A DNA stretch of 47,316 nucleotides from Limimaricola litoreus. GTDB taxonomy: Bacteria; Pseudomonadota; Alphaproteobacteria; Rhodobacterales; Rhodobacteraceae. The position numbers and the translations under genes are program-made. Of this stretch, positions 1 through 10,055 are shown in pieces. Every line of letters starts with the position of its first letter. The first letter of the stretch is position 1. Location of the stretch: assembly GCF_024159025.1 (NCBI RefSeq), contig NZ_JAMYXC010000215.1, positions 1 to 47,316 on the forward strand, read 5' to 3'. Below the pieces are notes generated by a model that was given only the letters and a program-made list of their open reading frames with translations, ran no database searches and was not told the DNA's origin.

Positions 1-521
1 CCCCCGGCCCCGGCCCGGCGGGCAAAGCCTTCGGCGGCGCGGTCGATCGCGTCGATGTAGTTGTCGCAGTAATGGAAGAAATCGCGCACCTCCTCCCATG
101 GTGAGGCGGTGCTGCCCGCGCGGCCCAATGCCTCGTCGAAGGAGGCGAGCCGGTCCTGCGCGCGGCGATAGGCGGCGTGCAGATCGAGTAGCGCGCGCGC
201 GACCGAGGGCGCGTTGGCCGCCACCATGCGCAGATCGGCCACGCCGGGCTGGCTGCCGCTGAGCACCGGGTCGGCCAGCGCCTCGCGCATGTCGGAGGCG
301 AGCCGGATCTCCTCGCCCGAGGTCAGCTCGGTCACGTCGAAGCCGAACTCGCGCGCCAGCGCCAGCACCACCCCGGCCGAGACGGGGCGGTTGTTGTTCT
401 CCATCTGGTTCAGATAGGGCAGCGAGACTCCAAGCCGCTCGGCAAAGAGCTTCTGAGTCAGCCCCAGCCGCCCGCGCAGCTCGCGCAGCTGCGTGCCCGC
501 GTAATGCTTCTGAACCGCCAT
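1..521 (-). CDS. pccR: PccR/ScfR-type XRE-family transcriptional regulator (C-terminus off left edge)
   Basis: The protein reads leftward from ATG 521-519 and the window edge cuts it after about 173 codons. The first 60 residues form an XRE/Cro helix-turn-helix with the ScfR signature: TQLRELRGRLGLTQKLFAERL followed by GVSLPYLNQMENNNRPVS. An alpha-helical middle part follows. ScfR proteins sense short-chain acyl-CoA metabolism, and PccR of Rhodobacter sphaeroides controls propionyl-CoA carboxylase. Here the gene diverges from pccB across 124 bp that hold two TTTGCAAA boxes, which supports the same role. The effector-binding C-terminal domain lies outside the window, so the sub-family call rests on the N-terminus and on context. 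Confidence 0.85.
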   Translation of the reverse strand, partial: MAVQKHYAGTQLRELRGRLGLTQKLFAERLGVSLPYLNQMENNNRPVSAGVVLALAREFGFDVTELTSGEEIRLASDMREALADPVLSGSQPGVADLRMVAANAPSVARALLDLHAAYRRAQDRLASFDEALGRAGSTASPWEEVRDFFHYCDNYIDAIDRAAEGFARRAGAG

Positions 522-531
522 CTTGCCCCAC

Positions 532-591
532 TTTGCTGATTTGCAAAAAATCTGCTCTGCATAATGCCGAGTTTGCAAATTCGCGCAATCG
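532..591. promoter_or_regulatory. Candidate PccR operators (two TTTGCAAA boxes) in the pccR-pccB divergent promoter
   Basis: Perfect 8-bp palindromes TTTGCAAA lie at 540-547 and 572-579, 32 bp apart start to start, or about three helical turns. Each has a weaker half-site beside it: TTTGC at 532-536, and CGCAA at 584-588. PccR of R. sphaeroides is reported to bind repeated TTTGCAAA boxes. The arrangement here does not exactly match a four-base-spaced pair, so the sites are inferred from the motif and its position between regulator and target. Confidence 0.6.
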
Positions 592-645
592 CTCTGGGAA
601 GACCCACCGCAGTTTCATTAGGCTGGCGCGTGAAGGAGGACGCCG

Positions 646-2178
646 ATGCAAGAGATTTTGCGCGAGCTCGAAGAGCGCCGCGCTTCGGCCCGACAGGGCG
701 GGGGCGAAAAGCGCATCGCGGCGCAGCATGCCAAGGGCAAGCTGACCGCGCGCGAGCGGATCGAGCTGCTGCTCGACGAGGGCAGCTTCGAGGAATACGA
801 CATGTTCGTCGCCCACCGCTGCACCGATTTCGGGATGGAGGACAGCCGCCCCGCGGGCGACGGCGTCGTCACCGGCTGGGGCACGGTCAATGGCCGGATG
901 ATCTATGTCTTCAGCCAAGATTTCACCGTCTTCGGCGGATCGCTCTCCGAGACCCATGCCCAGAAGATCTGCAAGATCATGGACATGGCCATGCGCAACG
1001 GCGCGCCGGTGGTGGGGATCAACGACTCGGGCGGTGCCCGCATCCAGGAGGGTGTGGCCTCGCTTGGCGGCTACGCCGAGGTGTTCCAGCGCAACGTGCT
1101 GGCCTCGGGCGTGGTGCCGCAGATCTCGCTGATCATGGGCCCCTGCGCGGGCGGCGCCGTCTATTCCCCCGCCATGACCGACTTCATCTACATGGTGAAG
1201 GACAGCTCTTATATGTTCGTCACCGGCCCCGACGTGGTGAAGACGGTGACCGGTGAGGTGGTCACCGCTGAGGAGCTGGGCGGCGCGCTCACCCATGCGC
1301 GCAAGTCGAGCGTCGCCGACGCGGCCTTCGAGAACGACGTCGAGGCGCTTCTGGAGGCGCGGCGGCTCATCGATTTCCTGCCGCTCAACAACCGCGAGAA
1401 GGCACCCAAGCGCCCCTTCTTCGACGACCCCGCGCGCGAAGAGCCGAGCCTCGACAGCCTGATCCCCGCCAATCCCAACCAGCCCTACGACATGCACGAG
1501 CTGGTCACCAAGATCGCCGATGAGGGCGATTTCCTCGAGATGCAGGCCGAGTTCGCCAAGAACATCCTGACCGGCTTCATCCGGCTCGAAGGCCAGACCG
1601 TCGGCGTGGTCGCCAACCAGCCGATGGTGCTGGCGGGCTGTCTCGATATCGACAGCAGCCGCAAGGCCGCGCGCTTCGTGCGCTTCTGCGACGCCTTCGA
1701 GATCCCGATCCTGACCTTGGTCGACGTGCCGGGCTTCCTGCCCGGAACGGGGCAGGAGCTGGGCGGTGTCATCAAGCACGGCGCGAAGCTCCTCTTCGCC
1801 TACGGCGAGGCCACAGTGCCCAAGGTCACCGTCATCACCCGCAAGGCTTACGGCGGCGCCTATGACGTCATGGCCTCCAAGCATCTGCGCGGCGATGTGA
1901 ACTATGCCTGGCCCACCGCGCAGATCGCGGTGATGGGGGCCAAGGGTGCAGCGGAGATCCTCTATCGCTCCGAGCTCGGCGACCCGGACAAGATCGCGGC
2001 GCGCACCAAGGATTACGAGGACCGCTTCGCCAACCCCTTCGTCGCGGCCGAGCGCGGCTTCATCGACGAAGTCATCATGCCGCGCGCCACCCGCCGCCGC
2101 GCCGCTCGCGCCTTTGCCGCCCTGCGCAACAAGCGCCTCGAGAACCCGTGGAGGAAGCATGACAACATCCCGCTCTGA
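646..2178 (+). CDS. pccB: Propionyl-CoA carboxylase beta chain (carboxyltransferase)
   Basis: This 510-residue protein has the usual PccB length. It transfers the carboxyl group from carboxybiotin to propionyl-CoA, giving (S)-methylmalonyl-CoA in the cytosol. The two crotonase-like halves are visible. The N-terminal half has [21 protein letters not shown] and [12 protein letters not shown]. The C-terminal half has [16 protein letters not shown] and [13 protein letters not shown]. The N-terminus ([18 protein letters not shown]) and the C-terminal KHDNIPL ending are typical of the family. A GAAGGAGG ribosome binding site precedes ATG 646. The stop overlaps the start of pccA by 20 bp, so translation is probably coupled. 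Regulation by the divergent PccR is likely. Confidence 0.96.
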   Translation: MQEILRELEERRASARQGGGEKRIAAQHAKGKLTARERIELLLDEGSFEEYDMFVAHRCTDFGMEDSRPAGDGVVTGWGTVNGRMIYVFSQDFTVFGGSLSETHAQKICKIMDMAMRNGAPVVGINDSGGARIQEGVASLGGYAEVFQRNVLASGVVPQISLIMGPCAGGAVYSPAMTDFIYMVKDSSYMFVTGPDVVKTVTGEVVTAEELGGALTHARKSSVADAAFENDVEALLEARRLIDFLPLNNREKAPKRPFFDDPAREEPSLDSLIPANPNQPYDMHELVTKIADEGDFLEMQAEFAKNILTGFIRLEGQTVGVVANQPMVLAGCLDIDSSRKAARFVRFCDAFEIPILTLVDVPGFLPGTGQELGGVIKHGAKLLFAYGEATVPKVTVITRKAYGGAYDVMASKHLRGDVNYAWPTAQIAVMGAKGAAEILYRSELGDPDKIAARTKDYEDRFANPFVAAERGFIDEVIMPRATRRRAARAFAALRNKRLENPWRKHDNIPL

Positions 2179-4189
2179 GGCGCGCCCCCCGTTCCGCAGC
2201 CTGCTCGTCGCCAACCGCGGCGAGATCGCCTGCCGGGTGATCCGCTCAGCCCGCGCGATGGGGATCGAGACGATCGCGGTGCATTCCGAGGCCGACCGCG
2301 ACGCGGTGCATGTCGCCATGGCCGACCGCGCCGTGGAGATCGGGCCCGCGCCGGCGGCGCAGTCCTATATCGACATGGAGCGCGTGCTGCGCGCGATAGA
2401 GGAGACCGGCGCCGAGGCGGTGCATCCCGGCTATGGCTTTCTCTCCGAGAACCCGAAGTTCGCCCGCGCGCTGGCCGAGCGAGGCGTGGTCTTCGTCGGT
2501 CCCCCGGCAGGGGCGATCGACAAGATGGGCGACAAGATCGCCTCAAAGAAGATCGCCGCGGAGGCGGGCGTCTCCACCGTGCCGGGCCATATGGGGCTGA
2601 TCGAAGATGCCGAGGACGCGGTGAAGATTGCGCGCCAGATCGGCTATCCGGTGATGATCAAGGCCAGCGCCGGCGGTGGCGGCAAGGGCATGCGCATCGC
2701 CCATGACGACGATCAGGCGCGAGAGGGCTTCGAGGCCTCCAAGCGCGAGGCGGCGTCGTCCTTCGGCGACGACCGCATCTTCATCGAGAAGTTCGTCGTG
2801 GGCCCGCGCCATATCGAGATCCAGGTGCTGGCCGACAAGCACGGCAACTGCATCCATCTGGGCGAGCGCGAATGCTCGATCCAGCGCCGCAACCAGAAGG
2901 TCGTCGAAGAGGCGCCCTCGCCCTTCCTCGACGCGCAGACCCGCGCCGCCATGGGCGCGCAGGCCTGCGCGCTCGCCAAGGCGGTGGGTTACGAGAGCGC
3001 GGGCACGGTCGAGTTCATCGTCGATGCCGATCGCAATTTCTACTTTCTGGAGATGAACACCCGGCTGCAGGTCGAGCATCCGGTGACCGAGCTGATCACC
3101 GGCATCGACCTCGTCGAGCAGATGATCCGCGTGGCCGCGGGCGACCCGCTGCCCTTCGTGCAGGACGACATTGAGCTCAATGGCTGGGCGATCGAGAGCC
3201 GGCTCTATGCCGAGGACCCCTATCGCGGTTTCCTGCCCTCGATCGGGCGTCTGACCCGCTACCGCCCGCCGCAGGAGTTCGCCTCTCAAACGGAGGTCGT
3301 GCGCAACGATACCGGCGTCGCCGAGGGCGGCGAGATCTCGATGCATTACGACCCGATGATCGCCAAGCTCTGCACATGGGCGCCCGACCGTGCCCGGGCC
3401 ATCGACGCGATGGAGCGCGCGCTCGACGGCTTCGAGCTCGACGGGATCGGCCACAACCTGCCGTTCCTCTCGGCGGTCATGGCGCATCCGAAATTCCGCT
3501 CGGGCGAGATCCACACCGGCTTCATCGCCGAGGAATGGCCCGAGGGCTTTGGCGGGGTGGCACTGCCGGGCGACACGCTGCGCCGGATCGCCGCCGCCTG
3601 CGCCACGCTGCAGCGGATCGAGGAGATCCGCCGCGCCCGCATCTCGGGCCGGATCGACAATCATGAGCGCCGCGTGGGCGAAGCCTTCGTCGTGCGGATC
3701 GCGGGTGAGAGCCACGCGGTGACGCTGGAGGCCGGGACGGGCGCGACCGATGTGCGCTTCGAAGACGGCACCGTGATGCGCATCGGGGGCGACTGGACGC
3801 CCGGCATGCGGCTGGCGCGGCTCACGGTCGATGGCAGCGCGATGGTACTCAAGGTCGAGCCGCGCATCGCGGGCTTCCGCATCCGCCATCGCGGTGCCGA
3901 GCTCGACGTCGCCGTGCACACGCCGCGACAGGCCGAGCTGGCGGCGCTGATGCCGGAAAAACAGGCCGCCGATACGTCGAAGCTGCTCTTGTGTCCGATG
4001 CCGGGGGTGGTGGTGCATGTGGATGTCACCGAGGGGCAGGAGGTCGAGGAGGGCCAGCCGCTCTGCACCGTCGAGGCGATGAAGATGGAGAACGTGCTGC
4101 GGGCCGAGCGCAAGCTCAAGGTGGCCAAGCTGCACGCGGCGGCGGGCGACAGCCTATCGGTCGATCAGACCATCATGGAATTCGAATGA
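2159..4189 (+). CDS. pccA: Propionyl-CoA carboxylase alpha chain (biotin carboxylase + BCCP)
   Basis: This 676-residue biotin-containing subunit carboxylates its own biotin with ATP and bicarbonate. The order is biotin carboxylase N-terminal domain ([17 protein letters not shown]), ATP-grasp ([28 protein letters not shown]), BC C-terminal domain, the BT linker domain that docks on PccB, and a C-terminal biotinyl domain. The biotin lysine sits in [12 protein letters not shown], close to the C-terminus. ATG 2159 was chosen because GGAGGAAG lies just upstream, the family N-terminus starts there, and the reading frame further upstream is only a shadow of pccB. The start lies 20 bp inside pccB. 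Confidence 0.95.
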   Translation: MTTSRSEARPPFRSLLVANRGEIACRVIRSARAMGIETIAVHSEADRDAVHVAMADRAVEIGPAPAAQSYIDMERVLRAIEETGAEAVHPGYGFLSENPKFARALAERGVVFVGPPAGAIDKMGDKIASKKIAAEAGVSTVPGHMGLIEDAEDAVKIARQIGYPVMIKASAGGGGKGMRIAHDDDQAREGFEASKREAASSFGDDRIFIEKFVVGPRHIEIQVLADKHGNCIHLGERECSIQRRNQKVVEEAPSPFLDAQTRAAMGAQACALAKAVGYESAGTVEFIVDADRNFYFLEMNTRLQVEHPVTELITGIDLVEQMIRVAAGDPLPFVQDDIELNGWAIESRLYAEDPYRGFLPSIGRLTRYRPPQEFASQTEVVRNDTGVAEGGEISMHYDPMIAKLCTWAPDRARAIDAMERALDGFELDGIGHNLPFLSAVMAHPKFRSGEIHTGFIAEEWPEGFGGVALPGDTLRRIAAACATLQRIEEIRRARISGRIDNHERRVGEAFVVRIAGESHAVTLEAGTGATDVRFEDGTVMRIGGDWTPGMRLARLTVDGSAMVLKVEPRIAGFRIRHRGAELDVAVHTPRQAELAALMPEKQAADTSKLLLCPMPGVVVHVDVTEGQEVEEGQPLCTVEAMKMENVLRAERKLKVAKLHAAAGDSLSVDQTIMEFE

Positions 4190-4207
4190 GCCTGGGAGGG
4201 CCATGAC

Positions 4208-6361
4208 ATGACCGAGACCAGCGACCGCCGCGCCGCATGGGCCGCGCGCGCGCAAAAGGAGCTCAAGGGGCGCGACCCCGAGGGGCTGAGGCGCGACACG
4301 CTGGAGGGCATCGAGCTGAAGCCGGTCTACGACCCGGGCGATCTCGAAGGGCTTTCGCACCTGGACGCCATGCCCGGCGAGGCGCCCTATGCGCGCGGCG
4401 TCCGCTCGACCATGTATGCGGGCCGCCCCTGGACGATCCGGCAATACGCGGGCTTCTCCACGGCCGAGGAATCGAACGCCTTCTACCGCCGGGCGCTCGC
4501 GGGCGGGCAGCAGGGCGTCTCGGTGGCCTTCGATCTGGCCACCCATCGCGGCTATGACAGCGACCATCCCCGCGTCGAGGGCGATGTCGGCAAGGCGGGC
4601 GTGGCGATCGACAGCGTCGAGGACATGAAGATCCTGTTCGACGGCATCCCGCTCGGCGAGGTGTCGGTCTCCATGACGATGAACGGCGCGGTGATCCCGA
4701 TCCTCGCCAGCTTCATCGTCGCGGGCGAGGAGCAGGGCGTCCCGGTGGAGAAGCTCTCGGGCACGATCCAGAACGACATCCTCAAGGAGTTCATGGTCCG
4801 CAATACTTACGTCTATCCGCCCGAGCCCTCGATGCGGATCGTGGCCGACATCATCGAATACACCGCCGACCACATGCCGAAGTTCAACTCGGTCTCGATC
4901 TCGGGCTATCACATGCAGGAGGCGGGGGCCGATCTCGTGCAGGAGTTGGCCTTCACCCTGGCCGACGGGCGCGAATACGTGCGCGCCGCCATCGCCCGCG
5001 GCATGGATGTGGACCGCTTCGCCGGGCGGCTGAGCTTCTTCTTCGCGATCGGCATGAACTTCTTCATGGAGGCGGCGAAGCTGCGCGCTGCGCGCCTCCT
5101 GTGGCACCGGATCATGGAGGAGTTCGAACCCAAGGACCCCAAGTCCCTGATGCTGCGCACCCATTGCCAGACCTCGGGCGTCAGCCTGCAGGCGCAGGAC
5201 CCCTACAACAACGTGGTGCGCACCGCCTATGAGGCGCTGTCGGCGGTCCTCGGCGGCACCCAGTCGCTGCATACCAACGCGCTCGACGAGGCGATCGCCC
5301 TCCCCACCGATTTCTCGGCCCGCATCGCCCGCAACACCCAGCTGATCCTGCAAGAAGAGACCGGCATCACCGATGTCGTCGATCCGCTGGCGGGCTCCTA
5401 CTATGTCGAAAGCCTGACCAATGAGCTGGCGGAGAAGGCCTGGGCGCTGATCGAGGAGGTCGAGGGTCTGGGCGGCATGACCAAGGCGGTGGCGTCCGGC
5501 ATGCCCAAACTTCGGATCGAGGAGACGGCGGCCAAGCGGCAGGCGCTGATCGACCGGGGCGAGCAGGTGATCGTCGGGGTCAACAAATACCGCAAGGAGC
5601 GCGAGGACCCGATCGACATCCTCGACATCGACAACGTCAAGGTGCGCGAAGGTCAGGTGGCGCGGCTGGAGAGGATCCGGGCCGAGCGGGATCAGCCGGC
5701 CTGCGACGCGGCGCTGGCCGCGCTGGAAGCGGCGGCGCGCGAAGACGGCAACCTGCTCGAAGCGGCGGTCGCCGCCGCCCGCGCCCGTGCCACTGTGGGA
5801 GAGATCAGCATGGCGATGGAAAAGGTCTTCGGGCGGCACCGGGCCGAGGTCAAGACGCTCGCGGGCGTCTACGGCAAGGCCTATGAGGGCGACGCGGGCT
5901 TCGAGAAGATCCGCGCCGAGATCGACGCCTTTGCCGAGGCCGAGGGCCGCCGCCCGCGCATGCTGGTGGTCAAGATGGGGCAGGACGGGCACGACCGCGG
6001 TGCCAAGGTCATCGCCACCGCATTCGCCGATCTGGGCTTCGACGTCGACATGGGGCCGCTGTTCCAGACGCCCGAGGAGGCGGCGCAGGACGCGCTCGAC
6101 AACGACGTGCACGTGGTCGGCATCTCCAGCCAGGCGGCGGGGCACCGCACGCTGGCGCCCAAGCTGGTGGCCGCGTTGCGCGAACAAGGCGCGGGCGAAA
6201 TCCTCGTGGTCTGCGGCGGGGTCATCCCCGATCAGGACCACGCGATGCTCAAGGAGGCCGGGGTCGCGGCGATCTTCGGGCCGGGGACGAACATCCCCGA
6301 GGCGGCCTCGAAGATCCTGTCGATGGTGCGCAAGGATGCAAGCCGGGCTTCGGGCGCCTAG
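4208..6361 (+). CDS. mcm: Methylmalonyl-CoA mutase (adenosylcobalamin-dependent)
   Basis: This 717-residue single-chain mutase converts (R)-methylmalonyl-CoA to succinyl-CoA. The N-terminal part is the CoA-binding TIM barrel ([52 protein letters not shown]). The C-terminal part is the B12-binding domain with [12 protein letters not shown], the DxHxxG motif whose His ligates cobalt. ATG 4208 follows GGGAGGG. An ATG five bases earlier closes after two codons. The gene starts 18 bp after pccA, so the three genes form one propionyl-CoA to succinyl-CoA operon. The methylmalonyl-CoA epimerase needed between them is not in this window. Confidence 0.96.
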   Translation: MTETSDRRAAWAARAQKELKGRDPEGLRRDTLEGIELKPVYDPGDLEGLSHLDAMPGEAPYARGVRSTMYAGRPWTIRQYAGFSTAEESNAFYRRALAGGQQGVSVAFDLATHRGYDSDHPRVEGDVGKAGVAIDSVEDMKILFDGIPLGEVSVSMTMNGAVIPILASFIVAGEEQGVPVEKLSGTIQNDILKEFMVRNTYVYPPEPSMRIVADIIEYTADHMPKFNSVSISGYHMQEAGADLVQELAFTLADGREYVRAAIARGMDVDRFAGRLSFFFAIGMNFFMEAAKLRAARLLWHRIMEEFEPKDPKSLMLRTHCQTSGVSLQAQDPYNNVVRTAYEALSAVLGGTQSLHTNALDEAIALPTDFSARIARNTQLILQEETGITDVVDPLAGSYYVESLTNELAEKAWALIEEVEGLGGMTKAVASGMPKLRIEETAAKRQALIDRGEQVIVGVNKYRKEREDPIDILDIDNVKVREGQVARLERIRAERDQPACDAALAALEAAAREDGNLLEAAVAAARARATVGEISMAMEKVFGRHRAEVKTLAGVYGKAYEGDAGFEKIRAEIDAFAEAEGRRPRMLVVKMGQDGHDRGAKVIATAFADLGFDVDMGPLFQTPEEAAQDALDNDVHVVGISSQAAGHRTLAPKLVAALREQGAGEILVVCGGVIPDQDHAMLKEAGVAAIFGPGTNIPEAASKILSMVRKDASRASGA

Positions 6362-6371
6362 ACGCCCGAAG
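6348..6371. terminator. Hairpin between convergent mcm and iolG
   Basis: CTTCGGGCG (6348-6356) pairs perfectly with CGCCCGAAG (6363-6371) around a 6-nt loop. It spans the mcm stop codon and lies just before the convergent inositol operon end. There is no T-tract on either side, so it may be a weak or Rho-assisted terminator or an mRNA 3' end stabiliser. Confidence 0.5.
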
Positions 6372-6393
6372 AAGGCGAGCGGGTGCGGCCCGG

Positions 6394-7383
6394 TCAGTCG
6401 AGCCGCACGACGCGCCCCTCGCGCCAGGACAGATCGGCCGCATCGGCCAGAAGCTGCGCGCGCAGGCCATCGGCGAGGCTCGGGGCGATCTTGCGCCCCT
6501 GCGCCACACAGTCCACGAAGTGCCGCATCTCGGCAGCATAGGCGGCGGCGTAGCGTTCGAGGAAAAAGTCCTGCGCGGGCGCGCGGGTGAAGCCCTGCGG
6601 CCCGGCCATCTCGACCGTGTCGCGCAGCATGTTGTCGGCGCGCAGCATCGCCTTTGCGCCGTGCACCTCGATCCGCTGGTCGTAGCCATAGCTCGCGCGA
6701 CGCGAGTTGGAGATCTGGCAGATCCGGCCCGAGACGGTGGTCAGCGTCACCGCCGCCGTGTCGGCATCGCCCATCGCGCCGATCTCGGGATCGACCAGCG
6801 CCGCGCCGACGGCATAGACCGTCACCGGCTCTTCGCCCAAAAGGAACCGCGCCATGTCGAGATCGTGGATCATCATGTCCCGAAAGATGCCGCCCGACCC
6901 TTCGATATAGGAAGGCGGCGGCAGGCTGGGATCGCGCGACAGGATCGTCACCATCTCCACCGCACCGATCTCATCCGCCGCGATGCGCGCGCCGATGGCG
7001 GCGAAGTTCGGATCGAAGCGGCGGTTGAAGGCGGTCATGAAGGGCACGCCCGCCGCTTCGACCGCCGCCATGCAGGCGCGGATGCGCTCGGCCGAAAGAT
7101 CGACCGGCTTTTCGCACAGGATCGCCTTTCCGGCGCGGGCGGCCGCGTGGATCAGGTCGTAATGCGTATGGGTCGGCGTGCCGATCACCACCGCATCGAC
7201 GCCCGCATCCTCAATCAGCGCCTCGGCGCTCATCGCCCGCGCGCCGCAGGCTTCGGCCAAGGCCTGCGCCGCCTCGGGCACGGCATCGGCCACGGCGGCG
7301 ACGCGCGCGTCCTCCATCGCGGCCAGCGAGGCGGCATGGACCCGGCCGATGCGGCCGCAGCCCAAAATCCCGATGTTCAGCAT
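6394..7383 (-). CDS. iolG: myo-Inositol 2-dehydrogenase
   Basis: This 329-residue Gfo/Idh/MocA oxidoreductase oxidises myo-inositol to 2-keto-myo-inositol with NAD+. The Rossmann motif GILGCGRIGRVHA is at the N-terminus. CEKPVDLS carries the family lysine. FNRRFDPNF, SGGIFRDMMIHDLDMARFLLGEEP and ISNSRRASYGYDQRIEVHG closely resemble rhizobial IdhA/IolG. ATG 7383 gives the canonical N-terminus; the longer open frame upstream is not needed. It is the last gene of the minus-strand inositol arm, separated by one base from the stop of the aldolase gene, so it is surely co-transcribed. Of the three Gfo/Idh proteins in this locus it is the best candidate for the main inositol dehydrogenase. Confidence 0.9.
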   Translation of the reverse strand: MLNIGILGCGRIGRVHAASLAAMEDARVAAVADAVPEAAQALAEACGARAMSAEALIEDAGVDAVVIGTPTHTHYDLIHAAARAGKAILCEKPVDLSAERIRACMAAVEAAGVPFMTAFNRRFDPNFAAIGARIAADEIGAVEMVTILSRDPSLPPPSYIEGSGGIFRDMMIHDLDMARFLLGEEPVTVYAVGAALVDPEIGAMGDADTAAVTLTTVSGRICQISNSRRASYGYDQRIEVHGAKAMLRADNMLRDTVEMAGPQGFTRAPAQDFFLERYAAAYAAEMRHFVDCVAQGRKIAPSLADGLRAQLLADAADLSWREGRVVRLD

Positions 7384-7384
7384 C

Positions 7385-8215
7385 TCATGCTCCCTTGAAA
7401 TCACGCAGCACGCCGCGCGTGGCGGCGACGAGCGGGTCGTGCAACTGCGACAGGATCGCCACCCTGTCGAATCTCTCGGTATCGCGCGCAAGAGCCTCGC
7501 GCAGCTCGCGCCCGAACACCATGCGCAGCTCGGTGCCGATGTTGAACTTGGCGATGCGCGAACCGCGCGCCAGCGCCCGGCGCTGCGCGGATGGCACGCC
7601 CGAGCCGCCGTGGATCACCAAGGGCACCTCGCACAGCGCCTCGATCTCGCGGATGCGGGCCTCGTCGAGCCCGCCCTCGCGCCCCTGCTGCAGATGCGTG
7701 TTGCCGACCGAGATCGCCATGGCATCGACGGATGTTTCGCGCGCGAAACGCGCGGCCTCCTCGGGGTCCGTCCCGGCCGAGCCCTCGCCGCCCGCATAGC
7801 CGACGAAGCCGATCTCGCCTTCGCAGGAGACGCCCGCCTCATGCGCCATGCGCGCGATGGCGGCGGTCTGCGCGATGTTGTCCTCGAGCGGCAGGCGCGA
7901 GCCGTCGAACATCACCGAGGTGAAGCCCGCTTCGATCGCCTCGCGGCATTCGGCCTCGGTGTAGCCATGGTCGAGATGCGCCACCACCGGGACGGACGCC
8001 GCCTCGGCCAAATGCCGGAACATCGCGCCCAGCACGGGCAGCGGCGTGTGCTTGCGGCAGGACGGCCCGGCCTGAAGGATCACCGGCACACCCTCGGCCT
8101 CTGCGGCGGCGACATAGGCGCGCATGTCCTCCCAGCCCAGCGTGACGAGGCCGGCCACGGCGTGACCCTCCCTCAGCGCAGGCTGCAGGACGTCGGAAAG
8201 CGTGGCGAGCGTCAT
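7385..8215 (-). CDS. Class II fructose-bisphosphate aldolase-family protein (IolJ-like)
   Basis: This 276-residue protein of the zinc-dependent class II aldolase family probably cleaves 5-keto-2-deoxy-6-phosphogluconate to malonic semialdehyde and dihydroxyacetone phosphate, the IolJ step. Zinc and active-site segments are visible: VVAHLDHGYTEAECREAIEAGFTSVMFDGS, CEGEIGFVGY, ISVGNTHLQ and VIHGGSGVP. A tagatose- or fructose-bisphosphate aldolase would look similar; the inositol role is inferred from its place between iolB and iolG. The start overlaps the iolB stop by 4 nt (ATGA type). Confidence 0.85.
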   Translation of the reverse strand: MTLATLSDVLQPALREGHAVAGLVTLGWEDMRAYVAAAEAEGVPVILQAGPSCRKHTPLPVLGAMFRHLAEAASVPVVAHLDHGYTEAECREAIEAGFTSVMFDGSRLPLEDNIAQTAAIARMAHEAGVSCEGEIGFVGYAGGEGSAGTDPEEAARFARETSVDAMAISVGNTHLQQGREGGLDEARIREIEALCEVPLVIHGGSGVPSAQRRALARGSRIAKFNIGTELRMVFGRELREALARDTERFDRVAILSQLHDPLVAATRGVLRDFKGA

Positions 8216-9069
8216 TTGAACTTCGCCACCATGTCCATGATCCCCGGGATCGTGTGCAGCTGCTCGGCATGGGTCGGCTGGAAATATTGCTTGAGGCTGC
8301 GCTGGCTCAGACCGCCGAGGATGGTGAAATAGTACATCTCGTAGCCCGGCAGCACGGCGCAGGGGTGATAGCCCTTGTCGATCAGGATCGTGGAGCCGTT
8401 CACGATGTGATAGGCGTCGCCCGGCTCGTTGTCCTCGCGCTGGAGCATCTGCAGCCCCGAGCCGTAATCCGGGCGGAAGCGGAAGTTGTAGGTCTCGTCG
8501 TGGCGGGTCTCGATCATCTCACCGTCGTCGCCGCGCCGGTCGGTGTCGTGCTTGTGGCTGGGAAAGCCGGACCATCCGCCCTGCCCCACGGTGTAAAGCT
8601 CGCTCACCAGCAGGCGGCCCACCTTGTCATGCTGCTTGGCACCGAGGATGTGCTTGATCTTGCGATGCGTCTTGGTGTCGTCCGAGCCGTATTGCACCAT
8701 GTCGAGCTCGGCCTCGCGCACGTCGAAGGGCTCGAGCACGCGGTCGTATTTCGCGCCCGCGATGAAGACCTCCGTGGCTTCGCTGCGGCAGGTGATGCGG
8801 GCCTGCGCGCCGACGGGGACATAGACCCCCTCGGGCTCGCCGTCCCAGACATCGACGCCGCGGCGACCGAGCTTCTCGAAGCCCATGCCGTCGACATCGA
8901 CATCGACGGTGCCGGTCGCGGGCACGATGCAGGTCTCGTATCCCGGCACGGCATAGTCGAAGCTTTCGCCCTGCTTCAGCTTGACGATGTTGAAGTAGTT
9001 GAGCGGCACCAGGTCGTGCTCGGCATCGACGATGGGCTGGTTGCGGTTGTCATGGGGTGCGATGTGCAT
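8212..9069 (-). CDS. iolB: 5-deoxy-glucuronate isomerase
   Basis: This 285-residue two-domain cupin isomerises 5-deoxy-D-glucuronate to 2-deoxy-5-keto-D-gluconate in inositol catabolism. The family segments GWSGFPSHKHDTDRRGDDGEMIETRHDETYNFRF (metal-binding His and Glu residues) and GSTILIDKGYHPCAVLPGYEMYYFTILGG are clear, and the length is slightly above the common 270. It lies 11 bp downstream of iolC and overlaps the aldolase gene by 4 nt. A GAAAGGATATTCC Shine-Dalgarno-like stretch precedes ATG 9069. Confidence 0.93.
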   Translation of the reverse strand: MHIAPHDNRNQPIVDAEHDLVPLNYFNIVKLKQGESFDYAVPGYETCIVPATGTVDVDVDGMGFEKLGRRGVDVWDGEPEGVYVPVGAQARITCRSEATEVFIAGAKYDRVLEPFDVREAELDMVQYGSDDTKTHRKIKHILGAKQHDKVGRLLVSELYTVGQGGWSGFPSHKHDTDRRGDDGEMIETRHDETYNFRFRPDYGSGLQMLQREDNEPGDAYHIVNGSTILIDKGYHPCAVLPGYEMYYFTILGGLSQRSLKQYFQPTHAEQLHTIPGIMDMVAKFK

Positions 9070-9080
9070 GGAATATCCTT

Positions 9081-10055
9081 TCAGCCTTGCGTTGGGCCGG
9101 AATGGGTGTCGAGAAAGGCCTTGAGTTCGGCCGGATCGGGCATGGCGGGGGCGCAGCCGGGCTTGGCCACGACGATGGAGGCGCAGGCCGAGCCGCGCAG
9201 CACCGCCTCGCGCAAGGGGCGCCCCTCGGCGAAGCCCGCGATCAGACCGGCCATGAAGCTGTCGCCCGCACCGGTGGGTTTGAGCGCGTCCACTTCGTAG
9301 ATGCCGGTGCGCAGCTCCTCGCCGCCCGCGAAGGTCACCGCGCCCTTGTGGCCCATCTTGTAGACCACGAGCTCGGCGGCCTTTGAGAGCACGCGGGCAT
9401 GGGCAAAGCCATTGTCGATCCCGCCCGCCATGAAGCCGAACTCCTCGTCATTGCCGACGATCACGTCCGACATGTCGCCTGCGCGGCTCAGCACCTCAGA
9501 GGCGACCTGCGGCGAGGGCCAGCTGTAGGGGCGGTAATCCACGTCGAAGATCACCGGCAGCCCGGCCTCGCGCGCCAGTTCGAAGGCGCGGAAGGCCGCC
9601 GCGCGCGAGGGCTCGGCGGCGAACACCGTGCCGGCGGTGATCACCGCGTCGAAACCGGCGTAATCCACCGCCTCGACATCCGCGACGTCCATGCGGAAAT
9701 CGGCGGCGTTGTTGCGGTAGATGACGCTCTGGTGCTCTTCGACGCGCGCCTCGACGAGGGCGAGCGAGGTGCGCTCCTCGCCCTGCACCCGGCGCACATG
9801 GCGGCGGTCGATACCGTAGGCGTCGAGCTGGTCCTCGCAATACCAGCCCACCGCGTCGTCCGACACGCAGGTCACCAGAGAGGCGCTGCAGCCGAGCTTC
9901 ACGAGACCGGCGGCGATATTGGCCGAGCTGCCGCCCATCGAGACCATCATCTCGCGCGCCGCGCGGGTGCGGGTGCCGGGCGGCGTCGGCGTAAGATCCA
10001 TGCCGACCCGGCCGATCACCAGAAAGCGGCGTCCCTTCAATCTCTCAAGCATCAC
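9081..10055 (-). CDS. iolC: 5-dehydro-2-deoxygluconokinase
   Basis: This 324-residue PfkB-family kinase phosphorylates 2-deoxy-5-keto-gluconate with ATP. The N-terminal VMVSMGGSSANIAAGLVKLG-like substrate segment and the C-terminal anion-hole and catalytic signature KPTGAGDSFMAGLIAG are present. The first codon is GTG at 10055, overlapping the iolD stop as GTGA. An in-frame ATG follows directly at 10052 and would start the protein one residue later. The protein is single-domain, unlike the IolC fused to a C-terminal DUF2090 domain found in many Proteobacteria, which fits with a separate aldolase gene in this operon. Confidence 0.93.
   Translation of the reverse strand: MMLERLKGRRFLVIGRVGMDLTPTPPGTRTRAAREMMVSMGGSSANIAAGLVKLGCSASLVTCVSDDAVGWYCEDQLDAYGIDRRHVRRVQGEERTSLALVEARVEEHQSVIYRNNAADFRMDVADVEAVDYAGFDAVITAGTVFAAEPSRAAAFRAFELAREAGLPVIFDVDYRPYSWPSPQVASEVLSRAGDMSDVIVGNDEEFGFMAGGIDNGFAHARVLSKAAELVVYKMGHKGAVTFAGGEELRTGIYEVDALKPTGAGDSFMAGLIAGFAEGRPLREAVLRGSACASIVVAKPGCAPAMPDPAELKAFLDTHSGPTQG

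Noticed and set aside
4154-6241. Long minus-strand frame over mcm
   Set aside because: It is a shadow of methylmalonyl-CoA mutase with repetitive D/H/V/R composition and no family motif.
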